From Algoriphagus sp. (GTDB taxonomy: Bacteria; Bacteroidota; Bacteroidia; Cytophagales; Cyclobacteriaceae), in assembly GCA_030729785.1 (NCBI GenBank), contig JANQWS010000049.1:21441-77578 (forward strand): a stretch of 56,138 bases of DNA, written 5' to 3'. The position numbers and the translations under genes are program-made. This document shows positions 42,757 to 51,480 of this stretch, in pieces (the first letter of the stretch is position 1; every line of letters begins with the position of its first letter). The notes beneath the pieces were generated by a model. The model worked only from the letters and a program-made list of their open reading frames with translations, ran no database searches and was not told the DNA's origin.

Positions 42757-43857
42757 ATGAAAGGGTTCCGTTTTACAAAATTCATCCCCACCCTTGACCC
42801 AGAAAAAAATAGGTTTGACAGCCTATTGGATATTTTTTTACAGCTTGTTACCATGACTGGGGGGGATGTTTCTGAAGCATTGAGCTGGTTGACCAACTTG
42901 GACAAGCGTTACCAACTCACAAGTCCAGACTATGGTATCGGCAATTTCATTGAAGACCTCAAGTCCAAGGGATACCTCAGCGAGGAGAATCAACAAGGAA
43001 AATTTGAAATCACCGGAAAAGCGGAGCAAACCATTCGAAAAAGTGCCTTAGAGGAAATTTTCGGCAAGCTAAAGCGAAGCAAGTCTGGTCAGCACCGGAC
43101 GCAAATTTCTGGGCCTGGAGAGGAGCAAGGATCTGAACGGAGAGCCTACGAATTTGGGGATAACTTGGATCAAATTGCGCTAACCGATTCCCTTCGCAAT
43201 GCGCAAGCAAACCGAGGCATTGGAGGAGATTTTCTTTTGACTGAGGATGACTTGGAGGTGGTGGAAAATGAGCAGCGTACACAAACTTCTACGGTCTTGA
43301 TGATTGACATTTCCCACTCCATGATTTTGTATGGGGAGGACCGCATTACCCCTGCCAAGAAGGTCGCGATGGCCTTGGCAGAGTTAATCAAAACCCGCTA
43401 TCCCAAAGACACCTTGGACATCATCGTATTTGGAAACGATGCCTGGCAGATAGAAATAAAGGATTTACCCTACCTCCAAGTAGGACCCTACCATACGAAT
43501 ACAGTAGCTGGTCTCGAGCTAGCCATGGATTTATTGCGTAGAAGAAAAAATCCAAACAAGCAGATATTTATGATCACCGATGGCAAGCCTACTTGCTTGA
43601 AAGTGGGCATCAAGTACTACAAAAATGCCTTTGGCATTGACAGCAAGATTTTGGCAGAAACCCTCAAACTTGCCGCTCAATGCAGGAAACTAAAAATTCC
43701 TGTAACCACCTTTATGATTGCTTCGGACCCCTACCTCAAGGAGTTTGTGAAGGAATTTACGAAAGTCAACAATGGCAATGCCTATTACAGCAGCTTAAAA
43801 GGGCTGGGAGATTTAATTTTTGAAGATTACAGACGAAACCGAACCAAACGCTTTTAG
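42757..43857 (+). CDS. VWA-domain protein partnered with a Mg-chelatase-like AAA+ ATPase
   Basis: A 366-residue cytoplasmic protein with a helical N-terminal half and a von Willebrand A domain from about residue 175. The metal-ion-dependent adhesion site is intact: MIDISHSM (DxSxS), then the threonine region of VGPYHTNTVAGLELAMDLL, and FMITDGKPT. It resembles the VWA part of ChlD/BchD-type proteins but has no AAA or chelatase linker. The next gene, one base after its stop, encodes the AAA+ partner. VWA/AAA+ pairs of this kind are thought to remodel or insert metals into target proteins; no substrate is visible here. Confidence 0.85.
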   Translation: MKGFRFTKFIPTLDPEKNRFDSLLDIFLQLVTMTGGDVSEALSWLTNLDKRYQLTSPDYGIGNFIEDLKSKGYLSEENQQGKFEITGKAEQTIRKSALEEIFGKLKRSKSGQHRTQISGPGEEQGSERRAYEFGDNLDQIALTDSLRNAQANRGIGGDFLLTEDDLEVVENEQRTQTSTVLMIDISHSMILYGEDRITPAKKVAMALAELIKTRYPKDTLDIIVFGNDAWQIEIKDLPYLQVGPYHTNTVAGLELAMDLLRRRKNPNKQIFMITDGKPTCLKVGIKYYKNAFGIDSKILAETLKLAAQCRKLKIPVTTFMIASDPYLKEFVKEFTKVNNGNAYYSSLKGLGDLIFEDYRRNRTKRF

Positions 43858-43858
43858 C

Positions 43859-45388
43859 ATGGATTACGCACACCTTAAAGGAGAGCAACTCCTTCAAATC
43901 AAAACCCTTGGCCAATTGAAGGCAGCAGGCTACAGTCCGAAGTCCATCAAAGAGGAACTTCGAGACAACCTGATCCAAAAAATCAAAACAAAGGAAAATG
44001 TATTTGAAGGGGTTTGGGGCTACGAAGACACCGTCATTCCAGACATTGAACGGGCAATTCTTTCCCGACACAACATCAACTTACTCGGATTGCGCGGACA
44101 GGCTAAAACCAGAATCGCACGGATGATGACCCTACTCTTGGACGAATACGTACCGGTGCTTTACGGGTCAGAGCTCAATGAAGATCCGCTTCTTCCACTC
44201 AGCACCTTTGGTAAAAACCTGATTGAAGAAAAAGGGGACCAATGTCCCATCGCTTGGCTACCACGATCCGAGCGCTATGCAGAGAAATTAGCTACCCCAG
44301 ACGTATCTGTTGCAGACTTGATTGGCGATGTGGATCCCATCAAGGCTGCTACGCTAAAATTAAATTACAACGACGAACGCGTAATTCACTATGGGCTCGT
44401 TCCTCGTTCACACCGCTGTATTTTTGTAATTAACGAGCTTCCTGACCTCCAAGCACGTATTCAGGTGGCTTTATTTAATATTCTACAGGAAGGAGATATC
44501 CAAATCCGAGGATTCAAACTACGCCTACCTTTAGACATTCAATTTATCTTCACGGCCAACCCTGAGGACTATACCAACAGGGGTAGCATTGTCACACCGC
44601 TAAAAGACCGAATTGAAAGTCAAATCATCACCCACTACCCCAAGTCCATCGCTATAGGAAAGAAAATCACCGGACAAGAAGCACGGCTTGAAGGAAAGCC
44701 CATTGCCCAAATTCATGTTCCGGAACTGATGAAAGACCTGATCGAACAAATTGCTATTGAAGCCCGTCACTCTGAGTTTGTAGATGAAAAAAGTGGGGTG
44801 TCCGCACGACTGACCATTTCTGCCTATGAGAATTTGATTTCCGCTGCAGAAAGACGCATGTATCGAAATAATGAATCAACTACGATCCTTCGTATATCCG
44901 ATTTGATTGGTGTCATTCCCGCCATTACTGGAAAAGTGGAACTCGTCTACGAAGGAGAACAGGAGGGTGCTGGATTGGTGGCTTACAACTTGATTGGTAA
45001 AGCGATACGCAGTCAATTTGTGCAGTATTTTCCATCGCCAGAACAAAAGAAAAAAGAGAAGTCTGGCAATCCCTATGTGATTCCATTGGCCTGGTTTGGA
45101 GAGGGCAACGAGCTGGACCTTCTAAGTGACCTGAGCGACAAAGCCTATAAAAGCGGGCTGCATAGTGTCCCTGGTTTGGAAGAAGTAGTCACCCAATTGG
45201 TGGAGTTTCTTCCTGAAAATGAACGGGAATTCTACATGGAGTTTGCGCTCCACGGTTTAGCCGAATATTCCCAATTGAGTAAAAAATTGCTAGACACGGG
45301 ACTTCAATTTAAAGATCTGTTTAGTTCGATGTTTGAAATGGGCGAAGCCGATGACGAAGATTTTGACGAGGAGGAAGACGATTCCTAA
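43859..45388 (+). CDS. Mg-chelatase/MoxR-like AAA+ ATPase
   Basis: A 509-residue AAA+ protein of the ChlI/MoxR clade. Walker A is GLRGQAKT (about residues 77-84); the Walker B region reads FVINELPDL, with Asn where the usual Asp stands, then FTANPEDYTNRGSIVTPLKDRIESQI as sensor and arginine-finger region. The C-terminal half ends in a strongly acidic tail (EADDEDFDEEEDDS). The frame opens at 43820 inside the VWA gene, but the ATG at 43859, one base after the VWA stop, is the natural start. Function is inferred only from the pair: an ATP-driven chaperone acting with the VWA protein. Confidence 0.85.
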   Translation: MDYAHLKGEQLLQIKTLGQLKAAGYSPKSIKEELRDNLIQKIKTKENVFEGVWGYEDTVIPDIERAILSRHNINLLGLRGQAKTRIARMMTLLLDEYVPVLYGSELNEDPLLPLSTFGKNLIEEKGDQCPIAWLPRSERYAEKLATPDVSVADLIGDVDPIKAATLKLNYNDERVIHYGLVPRSHRCIFVINELPDLQARIQVALFNILQEGDIQIRGFKLRLPLDIQFIFTANPEDYTNRGSIVTPLKDRIESQIITHYPKSIAIGKKITGQEARLEGKPIAQIHVPELMKDLIEQIAIEARHSEFVDEKSGVSARLTISAYENLISAAERRMYRNNESTTILRISDLIGVIPAITGKVELVYEGEQEGAGLVAYNLIGKAIRSQFVQYFPSPEQKKKEKSGNPYVIPLAWFGEGNELDLLSDLSDKAYKSGLHSVPGLEEVVTQLVEFLPENEREFYMEFALHGLAEYSQLSKKLLDTGLQFKDLFSSMFEMGEADDEDFDEEEDDS

Positions 45389-45410
45389 TTCACTATCAGA
45401 GAACCTCCTT

Positions 45411-45448
45411 CGAATCTAGCAGTACTCTCAAAACTGCTGCTAGATTCG
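45411..45448. terminator. Perfect 12-bp hairpin between the AAA+ and RsmF-like genes
   Basis: CGAATCTAGCAG (45411-45422) and CTGCTAGATTCG (45437-45448) with a 14-nt loop. The tail is only partly T-rich and runs into a TATATTTG box (45450-45457), so it could be a terminator or an operator. Confidence 0.5.
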
Positions 45449-45449
45449 T

Positions 45450-45457
45450 TATATTTG
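45450..45457 (+). promoter_or_regulatory. Possible -7 box of the RsmF-like gene
   Basis: TATATTTG four bases before the ATG at 45462; no -33 box at a good distance. The arrangement mirrors that before gpmI. Confidence 0.28.
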
Positions 45458-45461
45458 TCAA

Positions 45462-46838
45462 ATGGCCGAAAATCAACTTCCGGAGGCGTTTGAATCTCAA
45501 ATGCAGGCACTAGTGGGGCCAGCAGAATATGTTCTATTCAAGGAGAGTTTGGAGCGTCCCACTCAAACCTCCATTCGACTCAACTGGAAGAAGCCGGTAG
45601 ACATTTTATTTTCAAAACGACCTATTCCTTGGGTTAAAGACGGGTATTTTTTAGAAGAGCGACCCAGCTTTACAGGAGATCCTACCTTCCATGCTGGAGC
45701 CTATTACGTCCAAGAGGCTTCCTCCATGTTTATCTCGCACATTCTCGAATCCCTAAAAATCCCAAAGGGAGTTTACCTCGATATGGCGGCAGCTCCAGGG
45801 GGAAAAAGTACCTTGCTCTCCAGTTACTTGGGTGAAGAAGGACTGTTAGTGGCCAATGAAGTGATTGCCGCCCGTACGCAAATCCTGAAAGAAAACGTGA
45901 TTAAATGGGGGCTGGGGAATACCGTAGTTACCCACAATGACCCCGAGCATTTTTCTCCTCTGGATGGATTTTTTGACCTGGTGCTGGTAGACGCGCCTTG
46001 CTCCGGAGAAGGAATGTTCCGCAAAGATCCCCTGGCTCGAGCGGAGTGGTCACCTGAAAACGTACTGCTTTGTTCGGCCCGCCAAAAACGCATTGTGGAC
46101 AAGGCAGGGGAATTGGTCAAAGGAGGGGGCTATTTGCTCTACGCTACTTGCACCTTTAATGAGAAAGAAAATGAAGAGATTCTTCGCTTCTTAACGGAAG
46201 AATTTGCTTTTGAACCCGTACGCATCCCCTTAGATCCCAGCTGGGGTGTCGTAGAAACGGAAGTGAATACGGAGGATGGGACCTTTTATGGCTACCGCTT
46301 TTTTCCACACAAGGTAGCAGGAGAGGGGTTTTTCATTACCGCCTTACGCAGACCGGAGGGAGCCTATATACAAGTGGCTCCGCGCAATAAAGAATTCAAA
46401 CACCACAGCCTCAAGCGCGTGGGGGAAAAGGAATCTGTCGAATTGGAACAAGAGGTAGGAGGTGAGGGGACGGGCAAATTTTACCTGCTGCAGGAGACTT
46501 ATTTCCGTATGCAGGGAGATTATACCCAGGAGCTGGAAAAGCTAGCGCAGGTGCTGAGTGTGCGGTATTTCGGCGTGGAACTAGGAAAAAAATACCAAAA
46601 AGAATGGGTTCCTAGCCACGAATGGGCTCTATCTACGCTACCTAAAAATGGGTTTCCTCAGCAGGAGTTGACCAAAGAGGAAGCCTTGGCTTTTTTACGA
46701 AAAAAGGACCTGTCCTTTACTGATCTACCCTTAGGATGGGTACTCCTCACCTATCAAAAACTCTCCTTGGGATGGATTAAGAATTTGGGTAACCGGGTAA
46801 ACAACTATTATCCCAAAGAATGGCGGATTCGAAACTAA
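45462..46838 (+). CDS. RsmF-like rRNA (cytosine-C5) methyltransferase
   Basis: A 458-residue SAM-dependent RNA methyltransferase of the NOL1/NOP2/Sun family, closest to RsmF/YebU. The SAM site is DMAAAPGGKSTLLSSYL. The two catalytic cysteines are in DAPCSGEGMFRKD and YATCTFNEKENEE. The C-terminal 170 residues match the RsmF-type extra RNA-binding domains (ending LSLGWIKNLGNRVNNYYPKEW). The expected product is a 5-methylcytosine in 16S rRNA; the exact position is inferred from the E. coli homologue. Confidence 0.9.
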   Translation: MAENQLPEAFESQMQALVGPAEYVLFKESLERPTQTSIRLNWKKPVDILFSKRPIPWVKDGYFLEERPSFTGDPTFHAGAYYVQEASSMFISHILESLKIPKGVYLDMAAAPGGKSTLLSSYLGEEGLLVANEVIAARTQILKENVIKWGLGNTVVTHNDPEHFSPLDGFFDLVLVDAPCSGEGMFRKDPLARAEWSPENVLLCSARQKRIVDKAGELVKGGGYLLYATCTFNEKENEEILRFLTEEFAFEPVRIPLDPSWGVVETEVNTEDGTFYGYRFFPHKVAGEGFFITALRRPEGAYIQVAPRNKEFKHHSLKRVGEKESVELEQEVGGEGTGKFYLLQETYFRMQGDYTQELEKLAQVLSVRYFGVELGKKYQKEWVPSHEWALSTLPKNGFPQQELTKEEALAFLRKKDLSFTDLPLGWVLLTYQKLSLGWIKNLGNRVNNYYPKEWRIRN

Positions 46839-46925
46839 ATCTTGCGACTAAACTGACTTTTTTAAATTATTTTCAACCCGAAAGTTTGGAAGAGCCGTAC
46901 TCTGTCTAACTTAGAAGTTCAGTTC

Positions 46926-47600
46926 ATGAACTCAGACTCCATGCTTAAAAAACAGCGATACGAAGCCTTTATCCAGCATTTTTCGGAAAACATGCCTGTG
47001 GCAGAAACCGAACTAACCTACGACAATCCTTTCCAGCTCTTGGTAGCCGTAGTCCTCTCCGCCCAATGTACCGACAAGCGGGTTAATATCGTCACCCGTG
47101 AACTTTTCAAGCACTTTCCCAGCCCAGAACACCTCGCAACAACCCACTTTGATGAACTCTTCCCCTTCATCCGATCCGTTTCTTATCCTAACAACAAAAC
47201 CAAACACCTGATTGGACTTGGAAAAATGCTGCTTTCTGACTTCGGAGGTGAAATCCCCTCTACCGTGGACGAACTGGTCAAACTTCCAGGAGTAGGCAGA
47301 AAAACAGCCAATGTGATCACGTCTGTTATTTGGCAACAACCCAATATGGCGGTAGATACCCACGTATATCGGGTTTCACGGCGTTTGGGGCTAGTACCTC
47401 TAACTGCCAAGACCCCCTTAGAAGTAGAAAAACAATTGGTCAAGCATTTGCCCAAAGAGCACATTCACAAAGCTCACCACTGGTTGATTTTACATGGGCG
47501 CTATACTTGCTTGGCAAGAAGTCCAAAATGCAATGCCTGTGCCATCACGGCCCTTTGCAAACATTTTCAAAAAATCAGTAAGCAGGACAGCGATTTATAG
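46926..47600 (+). CDS. nth: Endonuclease III (Nth)
   Basis: A 224-residue bifunctional DNA glycosylase/AP lyase for oxidised pyrimidines. The helix-hairpin-helix contains LPGVGRKTANVI with the catalytic lysine; the catalytic aspartate is in AVDTHVYRVSRRLGLV. The C-terminal [4Fe-4S] loop is intact with C-x6-C-x2-C-x5-C (CLARSPKCNACAITALC). Length matches. Two near starts exist (46926, and Met6 at 46941), either is possible. It converges on gldB with 44 bp between the genes. Confidence 0.96.
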   Translation: MNSDSMLKKQRYEAFIQHFSENMPVAETELTYDNPFQLLVAVVLSAQCTDKRVNIVTRELFKHFPSPEHLATTHFDELFPFIRSVSYPNNKTKHLIGLGKMLLSDFGGEIPSTVDELVKLPGVGRKTANVITSVIWQQPNMAVDTHVYRVSRRLGLVPLTAKTPLEVEKQLVKHLPKEHIHKAHHWLILHGRYTCLARSPKCNACAITALCKHFQKISKQDSDL

Positions 47601-47644
47601 TTCCAAATCAAATTTCCGCCCCACACGCCTACTCTTAACTTATA

Positions 47645-48643
47645 TCAATCTCCCCCACGAGGACGGTATTTGGACGCTTTAAAAAGCTTTTTAACATCGG
47701 ATTCCTCCATGACATCCACCAAGGATCGGTCCCCATTACTAGCAAATTCTTCGACTATATTCCATCCAATCCAACGCCCAATCCTGCCAGGAGCATCCGC
47801 ACTAACTGCGTCTGTAGCTGGGGCTTCTCCAATATACTTGCGGATTTCAAAGGGATTGGTTTCAAACAACAATTCGTTTTCAATAAAATGTGCCCAAATG
47901 ATATCCTCATTATCCCAGCACGCTTGAATTTGTTCGGGCGTATACCCAATTAGGTACTGGTCAGAAGTGCATGGAAGGATAGATTTGACAAAATGATAGG
48001 CCTTTCCATAGTAAATCATCTCCGCCAACAGGGTATTGTCCTTAGAGTCAATTTCATTGTAGCTCGAAGATATTGCCAGCACAAGCATGGGAACGAGGTA
48101 ATTGCGCTCGTAACGCGAAGCGAGATACCTGGGAATATCCGGTTGGAAAACGTGGTCACTCGGCAAAAAATAATCCAGCCCAATCACGATCACATCTTCA
48201 TCTATTATCAAGTCAAATCCGAAGCCAGACACATACGTGTACACATTGGGCACCTTAAAGTCGGGATAATAGCTTTTTAAATAGGCAAAAGCTTGCTCTA
48301 ACTCTACTTTAATATCTGACAGATTGGCAAACTCCTTGACCACAGCATTATTCAATTCTTGCATCGCCGAATCTTGGTGCAGGCGTAGCAGATCCTCCGC
48401 CAAAGAATCTATATTCGGATACGCATCTAAGCCGAGTGCTTTGGAAGTTACTTCCGGATATTTCCTCAATAAAGAAAGCATCTCTTCCTTGGTTTCTGCT
48501 CCAAAAAAAGCCGGTTCCAAGCGCTGAATTGTCAAGTCCACGCGGCCTTCTAGCCGATCTTCATTTAGGGTACAGGTGCTGTCAGAGGATTGACAGGAAA
48601 AAAGCACGGTAACCACTAGTAGGACGAAGAGGCGGATATACAT
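47645..48643 (-). CDS. gldB: Gliding motility lipoprotein GldB
   Basis: A 332-residue lipoprotein of the gliding/type IX secretion system set of Bacteroidota. The signal peptide ends in a lipobox (LFSC, Cys17). GldB-family stretches are YYPDFKVPNVYTYVSGFGFD, VIGLDYFLPSD, MIYYGKAYHFVKSILP, IGYTPEQIQACWDNEDIIWAHFIE and the C-terminal PGRIGRWIGWNIVEEF. GldB is required for gliding in Flavobacterium, but its biochemical role is unknown. The gldC gene that often accompanies it is not adjacent. Confidence 0.9.
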   Translation of the reverse strand: MYIRLFVLLVVTVLFSCQSSDSTCTLNEDRLEGRVDLTIQRLEPAFFGAETKEEMLSLLRKYPEVTSKALGLDAYPNIDSLAEDLLRLHQDSAMQELNNAVVKEFANLSDIKVELEQAFAYLKSYYPDFKVPNVYTYVSGFGFDLIIDEDVIVIGLDYFLPSDHVFQPDIPRYLASRYERNYLVPMLVLAISSSYNEIDSKDNTLLAEMIYYGKAYHFVKSILPCTSDQYLIGYTPEQIQACWDNEDIIWAHFIENELLFETNPFEIRKYIGEAPATDAVSADAPGRIGRWIGWNIVEEFASNGDRSLVDVMEESDVKKLFKASKYRPRGGD

Positions 48644-48883
48644 GAATTTATTTTTTTGGCAAGTTAAAGAAAGCCCAACAATTCTACAGAAGACGGGTGC
48701 TTATACTCGTACACTGCTGTAATTACACGGTCAAACGGCTGTCATTTTTGGGATAATTAGTTTGAAATCAGCGGTTAAAAGTCAAGCTCATTTACTCAAA
48801 TCTGTTTATTCATTTGGTATAATTAAGAATTAAACGGATTTTTATCCATTAGATTCTACTACACCCCACGGAATTCCATTTTA
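48644..48883. other. Divergent region upstream of the exopolysaccharide locus, 240 bp
   Basis: Separates gldB (minus) from the Wza-like gene (plus). It is A+T-rich with a small palindrome TGTAATTACA at 48718-48727. No box of the TAnnTTTG type with acceptable spacing was found. Confidence 0.4.
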
Positions 48884-51475
48884 ATGATGAAGTCTTTTCA
48901 CAAATTTACCTACTTTTTAGTACTCCTTTGCCTCTGGTCCATTACGCCAACATTCGTTTTTGCACAGCAAAACATAGACCTCAACACCATACGCGTGGAT
49001 CAGCTAAGTGATGATCAAATCGAGGAATTGGTCAAGCGAGCGCAAGATGCGGGACTAAGCAGCACGGATTTCTTGATGATGGCACAAATGAGGGGCATGC
49101 CTTCGGGCGAAATAGAAAAGCTTCGAAACAGAATTGAGAGCTTGGCTACAGGCGCTAGCAAGTCCAGATCCACGAATGTATCCAAAAGAACTGCTCGCGA
49201 ACAAATAAACATCAATGACATCACCAGAGGCCTGATGGAAACACAGGAGTTGATGGAAGAGGAAAAAGCGGATTCCTTGCTTTTTGGGAGTACCTTATTT
49301 TTTCAAAAAAATCGGAAACTAAGCTTTGAGCCAAGCTTAAACCAGGCCACTCCCAAAAATTACATTCTTGGACCTGGGGACCTGATCTATGTGGATATCT
49401 ACGGACAATCTGAGAAGTATTACGAGGCAACCGTCAACCCAGAAGGTTCCATTTTATTGGATAACATCGGCTTGATTGCGGTATCTGGTAAAACCATTGA
49501 GGCCGCTGAAGGAATCATTAAAAATCGAGTGGCGAGCTTTTATACAGGACTTAGTGGCGCCAATCCTAGCACCTTTCTTCAAGTCACTTTAGGGAATGTC
49601 AAAACCATCAAGGTGCATATTCTGAATGAGGTTCGTCTTCCTGGAACCTTTACCTTGAGCGCCTTCTCCACGGTATTCAATGCCCTCTATGCGGCTGGAG
49701 GCCCTTCAGACAAGGGAACTTTGCGTGCCATCCAACTCATCCGTAACAATAAAAAAATCGCTGAAATAGATGTGTATGACCTACTCATCAATGGAACAGC
49801 CAATTTGGATGTGCAACTCCAAGATCAAGATGTGATTCTTGTCAACCCTTATCTCGCTCGAGTGAGGGTGATGGGAGAGGTTAAGCGCCCCTTGGTTTTT
49901 GAGGTCACCCCTGAGGACAACCTAGAGGACATCCTTCGCTTTGCAGGGGGATTTACAGACTTAGCTTTTAAGGATCGCATTTCCATCTCTCGCATCACCG
50001 GCAATCAACGCTCCATATCCGATGTGTACAGCAATCAACTCGGGCTTTTTAACCTAAAGGGTGGAGATGAGGTCACTGTAGGAAGAATTATTGACCGCTA
50101 CACCAACCGAATTCAAATCAAGGGAGCCGTGTTTAGACCAGGAGTTTTTTCATTAACAGAAGGGCTTACGCTAACCCAATTGATCAAAAATGCAGATGGC
50201 CTCAAAGGTGATGCCTACACCCAGCGAGCCAGCATCTTGCGAACCAAGGGAGACCTCAGTTCAGAAGTATTGGAAGTGAATCTTCAAGCGGTATTGGAAG
50301 GCCGCCAAGAAGATGTGGTCTTACAACGTGAAGATGTAATCCGTATTTCTAGCATTTATGACGTTCAAAACGAACGGTACATTCAGATCTTGGGTGAGGT
50401 AAAACGTCCGGGCACCTATCCTTATGCGGCAGGAATGACGCCTGAAGAATTGATTCTTATCGCCGGTGGCTTGCAAGAATCTGCCAACATAAAAGACATT
50501 GAAATTGCCAGAAGGCTGGAAGATTCAGATTCAGGAACGCTTTCGGATATAATCACCACCTCCATCAATGCAGACTTATCCTTCAACCCGAATGCCATTT
50601 CCTTGGCACCATTCGATCAGGTAATTGTACGAAAGCGCGCCAATTTTACGATGCAGCGCCTCGTGTCGGTAGAAGGGCAAGTCAATTCTCCAGGAATTTT
50701 TGCGATTCAAACTAGTGTAGACCGGATCTCTGATTTGATCAAAAGAGCTGGGGGAGTAAACCAATTTGCCTACACCAAAGGCGCTACCTTGATTCGTAAA
50801 ACAGAGTTTTTCAACACGGAGTCTGAGCAAGTGCGGAGACAGAAAAATTTGGAAGCACTACGCGTTCTTCTTAAGGAGAATCCAACCAATCCTGAGGCAC
50901 AAGAAGAACTCCTTATTCGTCTATTCAGAGACCTTCCAAAAGAAAAAGTGGCGAAAACGGATTCAACTGCCAATAATGCCAAACGAGAGTCGTTGGATCA
51001 AATTGCTGCAGAAACCCCTGGTGTAGCTGTTAAATTCAAGGAAACAGAGGCCGTTGCCATCAACCTGGAAAAAATCCTTGCCAATCCTGGTTCGGAGGAA
51101 GATTTGGTTCTCGAAGAAGGCGATATTCTCAATGTACCCAAGCTCTTGCAAACCGTTCGTATGCGAGGAGATGTAGTCTATCCAACTACCTTAAGACACG
51201 AGCAAGGCCGTAGCCTTCGGTTTTACATCAATGGAGCAGGTGGGTTTGACCGAAGAGCCAACCGCAAGCAAACCTATGTAGTCTATGCAAATGGGGCAGT
51301 AAAACGAACAAAAGGGTTCTTTGGAGTTCGAAGCTTCCCAGTCGTGGAGCCTGGAGCTGAAGTGATCATTCCAAGTAAAGGACCTAAGATCCCAATTCGT
51401 CTAGGCGAATTGGTAGGAGTCACCACTGGACTGGCTACCTTGGCATTGGTTCTTTCTCAAATCAACCAACAGTAA
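48884..51475 (+). CDS. Wza-like polysaccharide export protein with multiple SLBB domains
   Basis: An 863-residue outer-membrane export protein that opens an exopolysaccharide/capsule locus. After a signal peptide (ending VFAQ-Q) comes a helical N-terminal region (residues about 25-120). The Poly_export motif (YILGPGDLIYVDIYGQSEKYYEATVNPEGSIL is split here as ILGPGDLIYVDIYGQ and VNPEGSILLDNIG) then precedes at least five SLBB-type segments, each with a VxGxVxxPGxF-like start, for example VKVHILNEVRLPGTF-type, VMGEVKRPLVF, IKGAVFRPGVF, ILGEVKRPGTY and VEGQVNSPGIF. A C-terminal hydrophobic helix (LVGVTTGLATLALVL) follows. Much longer than E. coli Wza, as usual in Bacteroidota. Five bases separate it from the Wzz-like gene. 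Confidence 0.9.
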   Translation: MMKSFHKFTYFLVLLCLWSITPTFVFAQQNIDLNTIRVDQLSDDQIEELVKRAQDAGLSSTDFLMMAQMRGMPSGEIEKLRNRIESLATGASKSRSTNVSKRTAREQININDITRGLMETQELMEEEKADSLLFGSTLFFQKNRKLSFEPSLNQATPKNYILGPGDLIYVDIYGQSEKYYEATVNPEGSILLDNIGLIAVSGKTIEAAEGIIKNRVASFYTGLSGANPSTFLQVTLGNVKTIKVHILNEVRLPGTFTLSAFSTVFNALYAAGGPSDKGTLRAIQLIRNNKKIAEIDVYDLLINGTANLDVQLQDQDVILVNPYLARVRVMGEVKRPLVFEVTPEDNLEDILRFAGGFTDLAFKDRISISRITGNQRSISDVYSNQLGLFNLKGGDEVTVGRIIDRYTNRIQIKGAVFRPGVFSLTEGLTLTQLIKNADGLKGDAYTQRASILRTKGDLSSEVLEVNLQAVLEGRQEDVVLQREDVIRISSIYDVQNERYIQILGEVKRPGTYPYAAGMTPEELILIAGGLQESANIKDIEIARRLEDSDSGTLSDIITTSINADLSFNPNAISLAPFDQVIVRKRANFTMQRLVSVEGQVNSPGIFAIQTSVDRISDLIKRAGGVNQFAYTKGATLIRKTEFFNTESEQVRRQKNLEALRVLLKENPTNPEAQEELLIRLFRDLPKEKVAKTDSTANNAKRESLDQIAAETPGVAVKFKETEAVAINLEKILANPGSEEDLVLEEGDILNVPKLLQTVRMRGDVVYPTTLRHEQGRSLRFYINGAGGFDRRANRKQTYVVYANGAVKRTKGFFGVRSFPVVEPGAEVIIPSKGPKIPIRLGELVGVTTGLATLALVLSQINQQ

Positions 51476-51480
51476 TTCCA

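Noticed and set aside
42859..42865. Run of seven G residues early in the VWA gene (another at 41307-41313 in nadC)
   Set aside because: Considered for phase variation, but both genes are housekeeping-like, intact, and such runs encode ordinary Gly-Gly pairs.
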